From contig KN834786.1 of NCBI GenBank assembly GCA_000827265.1, forward strand, positions 206,513 to 270,512: a stretch of 64,000 nt of DNA, in the 5' to 3' direction. The position numbers and the translations under genes are program-made. The notes under the pieces were generated by a model. That model was not told the DNA's origin and did not search any database. It worked only from the letters and a program-made list of their open reading frames with translations. Positions within the stretch are counted from its first letter, which is position 1, and every line of letters begins with the position of its first letter. The stretch comes from Collybiopsis luxurians FD-317 M1. Taxonomy: Eukaryota; Basidiomycota; Agaricomycetes; Agaricales; Omphalotaceae. Shown piece after piece: positions 38,264-49,347 of the stretch.

Positions 38264-38655
38264 CGGAGGGGATTGAGGTAGTGTCGTAACATGTCAAGCT
38301 GAGCCTGTTGGGGCATACATGGCGGTTCCTCGTCACCATGCGCTTGTACATGTGAACTGTGTGTTAAAGACTGAAGCTTTTTTTGTGCGAGCGACAAACC
38401 TAGAGTATAGCAAGGCGGTCAGCCGTACAAGTGTTTAATTCTGTGTTAGCAACAGCCTGCTCACAGGCAGTCATGGAGATGCCAGAAGGGAGTGGCATTG
38501 GTTATCCGGGCGCTGCACTCGACAGTGTCAACTCTAACAATAAATAGAATGTACATTATGCAAACTATCTAAAGCGGTCTAGATATAAGTCAGATAGGCA
38601 TTTAGATACGGAAGTCCCTTCTATCATCGTTCACAGCGAGAAGCATTCATAAAGT
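38264..38655. other. Intergenic spacer
   Basis: Separates the P450 pseudogene from the carrier gene 3' end. No feature recognised. Confidence 0.5.
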
Positions 38656-39870
38656 TCAGAATGAATTTAAGAACTGGTTGGCCATCTCAAACCCTAGGAA
38701 GGTTGCGCCATTTGCGAAGGGTGACCTGCATCGAGATTTACCATAAGGAACATTTCGCGAAACGGAAGACCAAAGATAATCACCTGATTAACGTTGGGGC
38801 TAAACCCCTCAAAAACGCCCTCGGACCCTCCGTTCGCAACACCTGCCTCACGCAATCAAGGGAGGTAGCGTATCTCCTTCCGGTCGCAACGGTAAAGCCA
38901 TCAGTTTGCATTCGCGATTTTACCATGTCGATGGGATAAATGACTGCCCATAGCTGTTGGTGTGTTCAGCTCCGAGTCGAGGAATAGAACACATATAAGT
39001 ATACATACAGCATATCCGGCTGCAGCCCCATACAGCACTGCGTTCACTGCACTCAATTCCTCCCTTTTGATCCCCTTCACCCGCATCTCGCGTTGCACGA
39101 GTTTCTCGTATGCCAAAAAGTACACACCGTACCCGGTAGCCTCACGTAGGAACGTCACGCCTTGGCCTTTAAAAATACCTTGGATGCCATGTGCAGTGTA
39201 GATCTTCTTCATGGCGTCAAACGGGCCGTTATAAGGTGGGTTAACGGAGGGTTGTGTTTGGAGACCTTTGATCAATCCATCCGCGTTAATAGCGCAACGC
39301 AGTAGAGACAAGGAAGAGACATACGAATACGAATATGTTCGACCGGACCTGACACGAAACCATTTGCTAATCCTGCGGCGACACCTGACGCAACTAGCTG
39401 GGCAGCGTTGAGGTCTTTGCCTTCTGGACCACCGGTTCCAGCAGCGAGGTTTTGTTGGGTGAAGAGACGCTTCATGTACTCTATAACACCGAACTGGATT
39501 GAGACACAGACTCCGATTCCGAGAAGGGGTGTGAGGGTGCCCTGGATAATGGAAATGTTCAAAAAGCTTCTGCTAAAATCACGGAAATAGAAATACCTTG
39601 TAAAAGGCCAACGGCCCCTCGTTCTTGAGAATCCCTCCGGCACAGTGGACCATACCCGAATAAGTTCCTTTCGGCGCGGTTTGCATTCGCTTCATTGTTC
39701 AATATAGCGTGAAACACGATGATAATGTCTTTGAACATATGATACTCCCATCGTAGAGCTTCAAAGGAAATTATACTCACCACTTTAACGATATCAAATG
39801 GCTGACCGACGAGAACTTGGGCAATACCCCCAGCGGTTCCGGCAGCAACGTCCTTGACACTCTTGTTCAT
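38656..39870 (-). CDS. Mitochondrial carrier (SLC25), YMC1/CRC1-like
   Basis: An inner mitochondrial membrane transporter with three carrier repeats. Repeat 1 has the signature PFDIVKVRMQT, split by an intron after KV. Repeat 2 has the variant GPVEHIRLQTQ. Repeat 3 has YPIDMVKSRMQT. Matching segments GPLAFYKGTLTPLLGIG and GIFKGQGVTFLREATGYG resemble yeast YMC1/YMC2 (glycine/glutamate-linked) and the carnitine/ornithine branch; the exact substrate is uncertain. Five introns are spliced in phase, and the protein ends ATFLGFEMANQFLNSF with stop at 38656-38658. Length is about 290-300 residues, normal for the family. Confidence 0.9.
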
Positions 39871-40300
39871 GGTGAGGGAAGAAGAGAAACCTTTAAATCT
39901 GGTAGGACGTTAAGTGAACGTGGGGGACGTGAAGGTAACGGAGAAGGAGCGTGTATGGTGGCGTCTGACTCGAGCAAACATTGCTGTTGGCTGAAAAAAA
40001 ATTGGTTCAGGGGCCGTGGGTACGAGATAAGATAAGGACATGTAGCCCTTGGGCGTCTATGAGCCTTCCACAGCGCAACCGCAGCCAGTTCACAGCTTAA
40101 ATTCCTTCCATTGTGTACATACTCGGCGCATTAGATGTATACGCCTTCGAAGCGATACATTCTCTACGGTTTCAACAGGTTCTCTCACAGCTGTAGCCTT
40201 CGTATAACGCAGCCTAACTACATCGGAAATAGCATTCGATACAGTCCATTGTCACATTCGGAAATTATCTTTAGATAACAGTTACATGATGACCCTCTTC
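39871..40300. other. Intergenic spacer
   Basis: Promoter side of the carrier gene and 3' side of the small mitochondrial protein gene. No other feature seen. Confidence 0.45.
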
Positions 40301-40988
40301 TCATCGGGAGCAAGAGACAGATCTCAGTGGGAACTTGAAATGAACTGCGGCGAAGAATTTTGCCCTTGGTTCGAGTTCTGTAACCATCTTTTGTGAAATC
40401 ATACCGGGAGTCTGGAATGGATAACGATTTCCGTACACATTTTCGGGCTTTGAGCGGAATGGATTATCATCGGACATAGGATACCTAAGGGTGTTATGAT
40501 GGCACAGGCGGAGTTGGCAAAAATACTCACTACATTCGTACACCCTATGACACGCTTTTAGAATCCCCATTAGCTTCAGCTTTGCGTTTCTCCGAGTCAA
40601 TCAGTCTTTCTTCAGCTGGTGAAAGAGAGAATAAAGATGCTGTATGTTGGGCAGCCCATTTCCGAACCTAAGAAAAGCAGCTGAATGAATAAACGAAAGA
40701 CAGCATAAATAGCCCAACACACGGGTTGAAAGACATGGTCGTCGTTTCCAAAGTCGTAGAAAAAGATAGAGTAAACGAACACAGCTACAAGGAATTGCTG
40801 AGCACGAAAAAATCCGACAAAAAAAAACTCTTTGAAGAATCACTGAGTATTGACGCGTTCGATCCGATTCTGGCGAACGTGTAAACCCAAGGCGGTCGAA
40901 AGTCTTTGGATTCAGTTGCTGCTTCGTCCAACCGTCGATGAGTCGTTGAGAAATTACGCAATAAACGTTTGGAAGGAAATCTGAACAT
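40301..40988 (-). CDS. Small predicted mitochondrial single-pass membrane protein
   Basis: The start at 40988 gives an Arg/Ser-rich, acid-poor N-terminus (MFRFPSKRLLRNFSTTHRR) typical of mitochondrial presequences. After an intron, QFLVAVFVYSIFFYDFG forms a probable transmembrane helix, followed by RKWAAQHTASLFSLSPAEERL with charged residues. The last exon reads NPFRSKPENVYGNRYPFQTPG and ends at 40301. The general layout suggests a small subunit or assembly factor of the inner membrane. I do not recognise the family. The donor of the first intron does not fit perfectly in phase, so exon edges are tentative. Confidence 0.5.
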
Positions 40989-41054
40989 GGGAGGGAGAAG
41001 CAAGATGGACACTGAAAGAGCTCTGGTAAAGCTGCACAGCGCTTAATTTGTAAT

Positions 41055-41148
41055 GGGCATGTAGCGTAGGGGTTATCGCGTTCGCTTTGCATCGAACTTC
41101 ATGACGATATATTGCGAAAGGTCTCCGGTTCAAATCCGGACTTGTCCA
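41055..41148 (+). tRNA. tRNA-Ala (anticodon UGC) with about 21-nt intron
   Basis: The acceptor strands GGGCATG and CTTGTCC pair with one wobble and one mismatch and are followed by A73. The D-arm region TAGCGTAGGGGTTA fits the A box, and GGTTCAAATCC is a perfect B box/T-loop. The anticodon stem TTCGC/GCGAA encloses loop TTTGCAT with anticodon TGC. About 21 extra bases between positions 37 and 38 form a canonical tRNA intron. The mature sequence closely matches fungal tRNA-Ala. Confidence 0.92.
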
Positions 41149-41167
41149 TTCACCGAGATGTGTAGCA

Positions 41168-41174
41168 TTTTTTT
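41168..41174 (+). terminator. Pol III terminator of tRNA-Ala
   Basis: A run of seven T starts 20 nt after the tRNA 3' end, the usual RNA polymerase III stop. Confidence 0.75.
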
Positions 41175-41340
41175 ACCCTGTGACTTGCATGCATGACCCT
41201 TATAATCTCGCTCAAGAATGTCAAAGGGATTTTTTTAACAGCACTGCTTGCATAGCGACAAGTGTGCACCACGGATCCTGCATAATTAATTATCGGCCAC
41301 AAAATCATGCGTACATTCGCATTTCACTTCTTTCTAGTAC

Positions 41341-44201
41341 CTACTTTACCAACTCAACCACAAGAGGAAGCTGAGGATGCACGTCTCCCCCTACAATAAC
41401 CGGAGTCGATATCGACGACATTTGCCAAAATATCTCTTTGTCCTGCGGAAGCGAAAATTTAAATTTCTCCACAAGCATAGCGATGACGACCTCTGCGAAT
41501 CGATGGATTAATGAACGGATAAGGAACCTTGTGCAAGATACGTACTCATTTCAAGTTGAGAGAATTTGAATCCACTAGATCATCAAGTCGGTAAGTGAAG
41601 GTAGATGGAATAGAAGAATGAGGGTCAGTAAACCTACATGCAGGAGCGGCCTCCACCACTAAATGTCATCCTAGAGATATAAAGTATTCAGCATTCCTAG
41701 ATTGAAATAAGGCTGTACGGCTCACAGATGGGAATAAACTCCTGGAATCTTTGATTCGGTGACAGACTCTGGGAGCGATTCAAGCCAACGTTCGGGTTTC
41801 CATTCCAGCGCATCTGGATGCATCCGATCACGAATCAGCACATGTAGTTCATACATACCAGTCGAGGACAAGTATTACCCGGGCCCCAAAGTTCCTCAGA
41901 TCGATTCGCATTCAAGATCTGGTACAAGGAAAGAGAACAACTACGCGTCAATAGCAAAGACCTTTCATAGGAAACCATACTCACAGATAGCACTATGGAG
42001 GTATTCTTCGGAAGGAAAACTTCCGTGATCTCACTCCCATCGACACCTCGTACTGGCTTTGACAGGGGCACTATTACGTCGTCGGTACACCTGAACCATT
42101 GAAAGAAACCATGAGCGACCATAATCATGAGTACGAGCATAACTGCAGCATACTTGCGGAACATTGAAGATACGGGCGCATACCTATTCCGAAGAGCTGG
42201 AATGAAAACAACTTCAAGGATCACCAAATAGATACACGCACAACCGCAAAGTCTCTCTGCATATGGCATCCAAATATGGGAGGGAGACCAGCTCATCATA
42301 CGTCAATCTCCTGCCTTCTCGTTCCTTTCGAGCATCCACGATTTCTTTTCGTAGCTTGTCTTGAACATTCGGATGAAGGCACAGGAGATTGAGAATACGA
42401 GACATGGCGTTCTTTACAGCGGGCGTACGATTAGGACGCGTTTACTAGCTCTCGCAAGGGATGCTCAGTGCTCACAGAGGTAGTGTCCATGGCTGCAAAT
42501 ACGAATGTCCTTGAGGAAGAAAGTCTGAGAAGATTCCATCGAAGCTACCGTTTCAAACTCACGTAGTCTATACATCAAGGGATCAGTGCTAAGGCATAGT
42601 TGAGGATGTCAAAGAACTAACTTGTCCTATAATTTCATCCTCTTCCAGTTTATCTTCGTCCTCGGCTTTCATGTTTTCTTTCACTGTGAAGAGTGACGCT
42701 TAAGACAAAAAAAAACCATATCAAGATGACCTAGCTTACTCATGATACTGAGGAGATCCTTCCCCTGCCCAATCTGTTTCGAAACGGCTTCATCTCCTTC
42801 TTCCAAAGCGCGTTTCTTGTCTTCGTATATCTTCACGGATAGGGTCCACATGTAATTGAGCATATCTCTGACGTCGTGTAGGGTCTTCCAAGGTGTGACG
42901 TTCATAATTAGTTTGCAAAGGCTAACAGGCAGGACTTTGATGGCCAACGGGACGATGTAGAATCGTCCGAGGCTCACTTTGACCAATGCTGGCCTATAGA
43001 GTATCATCATTTCTGTGAGTTATCGTGCATTCATGAGAATTCTCGTTATTATACTTACGTAAGACTCTTGATAACAATGCTATACTTGTCCTTCGGTTCG
43101 TCGTCTTTCATGTCGTCAAAAGAGTATCCAAACCCAGATTGACCGATAAGTTCTAGCGCGGTGCGGGCCATCCATGCTAGTAAATCAATCTGCCGCATCG
43201 ATGAAAAGGCATACATATTGCGAAGGAAAACAACGATAGCTACACTTACCTCTCGAGGACCATTTCGTACTCTTTCGGACAATGCGTTTTCCAGCTATCG
43301 TCGAAGGATGATTAAGGAATGCCCTCCATCTACGAAAGATAAATGCCAGCCTACCCGATCGACCACGTTATAAAATATAGGCACTATTCGCGGATGTCAA
43401 CCACGGTCTGTAGGAGAGCCGCCAAAGACTCACAAACAGAGCGCATATGAGCGATAGAGAAAACGGGGTTGAGTAGCTTGCGCTGTTTACGGTGAGGACC
43501 ACCAATTGTGGTTAGAAGGCCCTTGCCGAACATGACAGCTCCAGACCTGGCCAAATCAGCTATTGATTAAGACCTCGAGACAGAAAGAAGCCTCGCGTAC
43601 CCTATGCGAAGGGGTTCGTAAGAAAGGCCATCCTAATATAGATCAACCGTGAGTTTTGTAATGAATGCTCGAGAGATCATTGCGAAGAGTATACCTTGAC
43701 TAGAATATGATGCATAGCTTTGGGATCGAAAGTATAAAATTGTCTTTTCTGGGAAAGAACTCAGAAAATGTATCCTCTTCCCGTACGCGGTCTAAATTTA
43801 CCCTCAGAAAACTCCTGACCTGGATGGCGGGTCCATCTGATCGATGGTTATTAATTCTGCATGATAAATAAGAGACGGAGTTCCGCGTACATTTTACCGC
43901 TAGCAGTTTATGGAATTCCCACCCGTTCCTAAGGTTGAAAAGCTGTGAATGGTTGCCTGAAATATGGATGAAGTCATGAGTAAATTGAAAAGTACATGTA
44001 CTCGCCTTGGAACCAGGATATGGAGGTTGGACCTGGAAGCTGACTCAACTCAGACGCGGTCCTGCTTTTCTTCGAGCTGAAGAATATACTCCAAAGGCTT
44101 GCCGATAGTACAGCAACCAATACACCTCGTAGGAGGCTGGAGTAGTTAAGAGTGAGGTCCAAAGCACTACTGCGAGCTTGCAGAATAGAGAGGAAAAACA
44201 T
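41341..44201 (-). CDS. Cytochrome P450, intron-rich agaricomycete type
   Basis: An ER-anchored monooxygenase that is intact as read by eye, with about 14 or more introns. The N-terminal hydrophobic segment is followed by LPGPTSISW. The I-helix motif AAMDTTS is at 42490, ExxR in ETLR at about 42245, the PERW region near 41790 (KPERWLESLPES), and the heme loop FSGGGRSCIGF with its Cys near 41640. The C-terminus ends PLVVELVK. Two unusual splice features are a GC-AG intron (43957-44005) and a 5-nt microexon (42563-42567). The form DGSEITEVFLPKNTSI is common in P450s linked to mushroom secondary metabolism, but the substrate is unknown. It is not closely related to the 34-38 kb pair. Confidence 0.9.
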
Positions 44202-44694
44202 CTTTCTGAGTTACGATTCACCCAGTTTCTCGCTGCTTTATACAGCTGCTAGATGATTGCTCGTGACATCCTGGACAGGAAAACGGCTACTCTCGGAAAA
44301 ATGGAAACGAACCGCCTATACAATTGTATCAAGGGAATTACCTCTCCATCGGATGTTTGCCGATATCAATGCTTACTACTGAATATAACAGATTGCTGAG
44401 AACTGTGGTGGGACGAGCAAATCCATGCTGGAGGTTCAAGTTCAGATAGAAAGGCTCACTATCCCCTCATAGCCTTGAATCGATCCAAGAGATGAGACTT
44501 CTGTTACGTTCTTGACTTTTGTTTTGCAAATCCGATGTCAAAGCTGGTTCTAGCAAGTAAGAATGATAAGGTAAGATGGAGGCGTGATAAGATATGCATA
44601 TGATGGTGTGACGTCACAAATCCTGTTCCTTTTCTTTCCGTCTTTCGATGCCGGACGATTTGTACGCAGTCGCTGGTATGTTGTTCTTTGGATT
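44202..44694. promoter_or_regulatory. Divergent promoter region between P450 and UPF0045 genes
   Basis: A 493-bp spacer between two start codons facing away from each other. No clear TATA box or known operator was identified by eye. Confidence 0.35.
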
Positions 44695-45301
44695 ATGCTG
44701 GATATATTCAGCCCATCGAGTATAGACTTTTGCCTCATCCCGATGGGCACTGGAGAGCCATCTGTACGTGGCTGTCGAGCCGCAGGAGCAGTTAAGTTGA
44801 TGTTTATCTACGTTATACCTAGGTTGCGGGATACATAGCTGAGTGCCAAAGAATCTTGGAGAAGTCGGGTCTCCAATACAAGGCAAGTAGATACCGCGAA
44901 TTTGCTCTCAACGTTCACGGAGTTGTCTGATTCGCTCAACCCCCAGATGCAGTAAGACGACTCTTTTGTTCTTTTAAGTGGGGCAGTATCTCACTGTATT
45001 TCGGTACCAGCGGATACGGAACAAACTTGGGTCTGTGATTCGAATCACTACCCTTCTTTCTCGAGCTGACTGGGTATTTTACGCTCCCTTTGTCATAAAT
45101 TTGTCACCTGTAGAAGGACCATGGTCCGAAGTTACTAAAGCAATTCACGACTGCCATCTTGCAGTTCACGGGCAGGGTGCTCCCCGCATCGCTACAGACA
45201 TCCGTATCGGCACTCGCATAGACCGAGAAATCGCGCCCGGAACAGGTAACGAAGGGAAGGTGAAGCGAGTTGAGGAGATTTTGGCAATAGATCAGCAGTG
45301 A
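44695..45301 (+). CDS. UPF0045/MTH1187-family thiamine-binding-like protein (ECM15-like), 113 aa
   Basis: A small protein of the MTH1187/YkoF-like family (PF01910), which binds thiamine or hydroxymethylpyrimidine in some members. Five exons join in phase: 44695-44763, 44823-44882, 44947-44951, 45011-45030 and 45114-45301, total 342 nt. Family blocks are IDFCLIPMGTGEPSVAGYI, GLQYKMHGYGTNLEGPW and EVTKAIHDCHLAVHGQG, then APRIATDIRIGTR. The second intron is GC-AG, and the third exon is only 5 nt. A GT donor 4 nt downstream of the GC would break the frame, supporting the GC site. It is complete and conserved; the biochemical role in fungi is unsettled. Confidence 0.88.
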
Positions 45302-45573
45302 AGAACCGTTCTGATTGCATTTTCAAGTTCTTTGTCGCTTTGCAGCATCTAACTTTGGGAACTTATGTCTCACGAGTAAGAACACTGTACCTAATGTCCG
45401 AATTAGCGACTCTCCGAAGGTTTCTTAGACCTTGCCATACCATGCCATGCGACCGCGATGTCCATGAGAGTTGAGGTCACGGTTTTGAGCAACGAAGCTG
45501 ATAATTATAATTCCATCTCAATATGCACGGAGCCTTGAGTCCCTTTTTATATAAAGTACGAACTTGGTTCATC
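45302..45573. other. Intergenic spacer
   Basis: Convergent 3' ends of the UPF0045 gene and the BTB pseudogene. No feature seen. Confidence 0.4.
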
Positions 45574-46405
45574 CTACGTTTGAGTACGGAATCTCTTCCA
45601 AAATGTCAAGAAATCCGGAATTTGTGCCACCTCGTTTTTGATAGCATCCCTCCATTTGTAAAAGTCCGAATTACAGTAATGACAGCAGCGCCACCGATTT
45701 TCCCTATCACAAAATTCTTGGAAAAGAGTATCGACTACTTGTAAACGAGATGTTTTTGGGGAGTTGAGCTTGCACCTGAAAAATTTTCTGGATGCATTCA
45801 GTGTCATAATCACCGACCCAACTGCCATTGTGCATGTTCGGATGAAGGCTCAACGATTTTGTCAAGGATACCGCCCACTGCACTTGATAGATAGCCTACA
45901 GATGGCATAGTACAGGTCATTGCGAGCCAAAGATTTCGGGGCTTACCCAAGGAACAAGGATGTGCATGGGTAGTAAGTGAACTACATCAGCGACGGGTTT
46001 CCCGATAAGGAGAGGCGCAACTGCAGCAATCAGATGCGGATAATCGTGTTTGCCCGCAGAACCGAAAACTTCTGCAGCGTGTTGAGGTAGGTAGTCTCTG
46101 GATAAGACAAAAATAATAAGTTAAAATCATCGAATATGAGGACTTGAAGGTACATACTTCATTCGCATTTGACATATGTTCATCGCAAAAGAAATCTCAT
46201 ACTTTTCAGCTGCTTCGGCGATGGCAATAAAAGGAGAAAAAATCTATATTGTCCGGTCCAGGATGTCTACGAGGATAGACGCAAGCAAAGAGATATTCTA
46301 GAACCTTTGAAGTTTCGGTCAGACGGATAGGCTCGTTGTCCAGTTACTATATCACTGATGGGGAAGCCTCCAGGCTTAAATCCGAGTACATCTTTGAAGC
46401 TGCAG
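45574..46405 (-). pseudogene. BTB/POZ-type agaric protein, decayed
   Basis: Recognisable pieces of the agaric BTB-like family appear in order on the minus strand: LTETSKVLEYLFACVYP, then IAIAEAAEKYEISFAMNIC, then DYLPQHAAEVFGSAGKHDY and PHLIAAVAPLLIGKP. A C-terminal zinc-ligand-like part follows (RWRCCHYCNSDFYKWRDAI), ending at 45574. The first two pieces differ by one base in frame around 46227-46233, in a T/A homopolymer, and further upstream the frame changes again near 46345. The N-terminal half of the BTB domain is missing where the inverted repeat begins. No function is expected. Confidence 0.65.
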
Positions 46406-46853
46406 ACAGATTTCGGATACTATGCAAGTACTGATGAACCAAAACAATTCAGAAAGAACTATGTGATAGGGACCAGGAATCCATTGGTAGGCTGAACACA
46501 AGGACATTGATGAAAGCTAAGAGGCTTTCCAATTTCCTCATTAGAATTGAAGGTGAAATTTAGCAACACAACACACCTAGTTTTCATAAGCTCACATTGA
46601 GCGAGGAGATCTCCAGATATCCCGGTGATACACAGCTGCTGTGCCCAAGCCGCCTAAGGCTGGAAGAATTTGTTGGAGAGTAAGCATAGAAGAACCATGA
46701 AAGGTAAACTTGTCGGTTTCAATTCCATAAAAATTATAACAATCAGCTTCTGAAATATTTGAGGTTGCAAGGGCCGATTATTATTCTTTCAGAGGATCCA
46801 CAGGAGCTAAAAGGAGGCTTTCCTACCTGCTCAAGCCACCACGACCACAAGCG
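46397..46853 (+). repeat. Inverted repeat, left arm
   Basis: Reads, in plus orientation, nearly the same as the minus strand of 46977-47501. Shared words in order include CTATGCAAGT, ACTATGTGATAGGGACCAG, ATCCATTGGTAGGCT, GAGGAGATCTCCAGATATC and TCAAGCCACCAC. Divergence is by point changes and small indels. Confidence 0.85.
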
Positions 46854-46976
46854 AGAACGTCATCACCGGAGTCAGAATTAACTGGAAGATATTATTTAAT
46901 TATTCGTTCTGAAGATATGGTCAGACTTACAGGTTTGCGAAATCATTGCCACCATCGTCTGGGACTAAGATCAAGT

Positions 46977-47501
46977 AAGCGCTCATGGTTGTGGTGGCTT
47001 GAGCTTGAGCAGGTGGGAAAGTCTCCTTTTAGCTTACCAGTCACCTTGAACCTCCTCTTCCAACTCGAACCAGTCTCGCCGACCTGTGGATGTTCTGAAA
47101 GGATAACGGTTAGCGCTTTTGACCTCAAATATTTCAGAAACTGGTTGCTATAATTTTATGGAATTGGAACCGACAACTTTACATTTTGTGTTTCTTCTAC
47201 GCTTACTCTTCAACAAATTCATCTGGCATTAGGCAGCCTGGGAACAGCAGCTGCATATCACCGGGATATCTGGAGATCTCCTCACTCAATGCGAGCTTAT
47301 GAAAACTAGGTGTGTTGCTAAATTTCACCTTGAATTCTAACGAGGAAATTGAAAGCCTCTTATAGCTTTTGTGAATGTCCTCGTGTTCAGAGCCTACCAA
47401 TGGATTTCTGGTCCCTATCACATAGTTTTAATCTTCGTCCTGAATCGTTTTAATTCATTAGAACTTGCATAGCGTCCGAAGTCTGTCCGCAACTTCTTTC
47501 G
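46977..47501 (-). repeat. Inverted repeat, right arm
   Basis: The complement of the left arm, about 70 nt longer, mainly because of an extra segment of roughly 50 nt near 47033-47085. It carries an open minus-strand frame of 72 codons (47203-47421) that is interrupted in the left arm. The arms are separated by only about 120 bp. Confidence 0.85.
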
Positions 47502-47780
47502 CCGTCCAGAATGTGCCGCCGGCTGGCTTGATTGCCCTAACACGCCCATGAAGTTCAAGATGCATCTTGCTTCAGCTCAGACACTCTGTCCTAGTTCCTG
47601 CATCGTCTTTCGCTCGAAATGCTACTGGACGTCCTCCGTTTATGTCACGTGATATCCGCCAACTCCATCACGGAATCGAAGGAAATGGCTATGGTATTTT
47701 TTCTTTTTTTTCGTCTACTCACCTGGTCCCTGAGCAGGAATTCAACTAGGAGAAAACATACCGAGGCCCCGGCGCTCTTT
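47502..47780. other. Spacer between inverted repeat and tandem array
   Basis: No coding or repeat structure recognised. Confidence 0.4.
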
Positions 47781-48400
47781 TAGTATGCCGTGAATGAACA
47801 CTGCTGCACTCAAGAGATCGTGGCTTCCGTGTGCTGCTCTGGAACGGACTTGCTTAAGAATTTGGCTCCTCTGGGCTTATCCCAACTGAGGAAAGTCAGT
47901 TCCCTCCATACGCATCCGATAGAACTTGTTAAGAATCAGTCACTCACCTCGTGCTCCAGTCCTCAAAATTCGTGCTTCTTAGTATGTTGCAATAAACGTC
48001 GACAGACTGCTGCAGTCAAGTGATCGTAACTTTCACGAGCCTCTCTGGAATAGACTGGCTCAGTGATTTAGCTTCTCTCGTTATTTCAACCGAGGAAAGT
48101 CGGTTCGTTCTATATGCATTTGATGAACCCTCGACTGGATCAGAATCACTCACCGCGTGCTCCGGCCTTCAGAGTTCGCGCTTTTCAGTATGTTGCTAAT
48201 GAACGTCAACAGGTTCCTGCAGTCAAGAGATCGTAACTTTCCTGAGCTTCTCTGGAATAGACTTGCTCAGTTATTTGGCTTCTCTCGGTCTGTCTCAACC
48301 GAGGAAAGACTCTATATACATCGGTTAAATCCTCAATTCGTTCAGAATTAGTCACTCACTGCGAGTTTCGGTCTTTAAACCCTGTCATGAACGTTGTTCT
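47781..48400. repeat. Tandem repeat, about 3 units of 206-207 bp
   Basis: The blocks AGTATGTTGC.AATGAACGTC, CTGCAGTCAAGAGATCG, CTCTGGAATAGACT, AACCGAGGAAAG and TCACTCAC recur in the same order. For example, the TCAAGAGATCG block is at 47810, 48016 and 48223. The copies differ by about 20-25% and carry no common open frame. Confidence 0.8.
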
Positions 48401-49347
48401 GATGTATCGGGGGTCGGCTTTTCTGTTGGAAACATAATTGGCGTCAGTGATTGCGGTACGCCTTGCAATTGGGGTTTCATTCCAGACACAGGTCTTGCAA
48501 TTCATTCGGTTCTTTACGGGTTGTTATAGGGAGTAGAATGCTAGGTGAAAACCGCGGATGATATGACAGTGATCGTGGTAGTCCCAAATCTCGCTATTTT
48601 CGAAATCGATGTCAACGCTATGAATGGTCTTCAGATACCCCACGAAGTGACTTTACTATTCTGGAAGATGTTGTGGCCTTACTCTAAGAGCGCCTTCTCC
48701 GATTCAGATGGCTCGGGAGGTATCAGAGCCTCGTTGGAAGTCCAATGTAGTCTTGGAATTCAACCTGAAAATTGATTTAGGTGGTCAACTTCGAACGGCT
48801 TGACACGGCTAGACTTGACGAACCTCTGCTTCTGCTCTTGGTCAGCTAGATCCAACGACTTATTCGATGTAGTCTCTAGGCGAAACTGGAGGGCTGTTTG
48901 ATGTCGCGGTAGAGAAGAACGCCGTTCACATTGCCAAAACGGGCCCCATTACGCTTATTCCATAATCTATTTCTTTCCTAACCATTTAATTTCCTGACGA
49001 TCTTCCTCCATGTACCATAGACTTGACAAGACTTTTTCCCCTTCCGTGACTTTACTCTTTCCATGTCTTGCTCAATGTTTACCGCCTCCAATTCTGTTGC
49101 CAAACTTGATTCTATCCAAGAATAAATCATAAAAAGAAGCAAGGTGAGCGATGCTTACATACGCGCCTTTTCGACCAGTGACTTGCTCAGCCATTCTCGA
49201 ATCAATTCGAATATTTCCCCCCCTCCACCCCCTTTTTTTTGCGGCGAATTGCGCAGCAAGGCTCAAATATGGAAATTCCTCAAATTACTTTCCTCCCTTC
49301 CTTACTCTATCTCATCTCACTGCCCTTGAGTGCCACTGTTCGCGGCC
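48401..49347. other. Intergenic region
   Basis: A 76-codon plus-strand frame at 48545-48775 has no recognised features. Otherwise no structure was noted. Confidence 0.4.

Noticed and set aside
33954..45301. Secondary-metabolite gene cluster (three P450s in 11 kb)
   Set aside because: No terpene cyclase, PKS, NRPS, prenyltransferase or exporter is present, and a carrier, a tRNA and a small mitochondrial protein lie between. Tandem duplication explains two of the P450s.
47781..48400. Tandem repeat as a coding repeat protein
   Set aside because: Only one unit has a 64-codon open frame; the others are interrupted in every frame.
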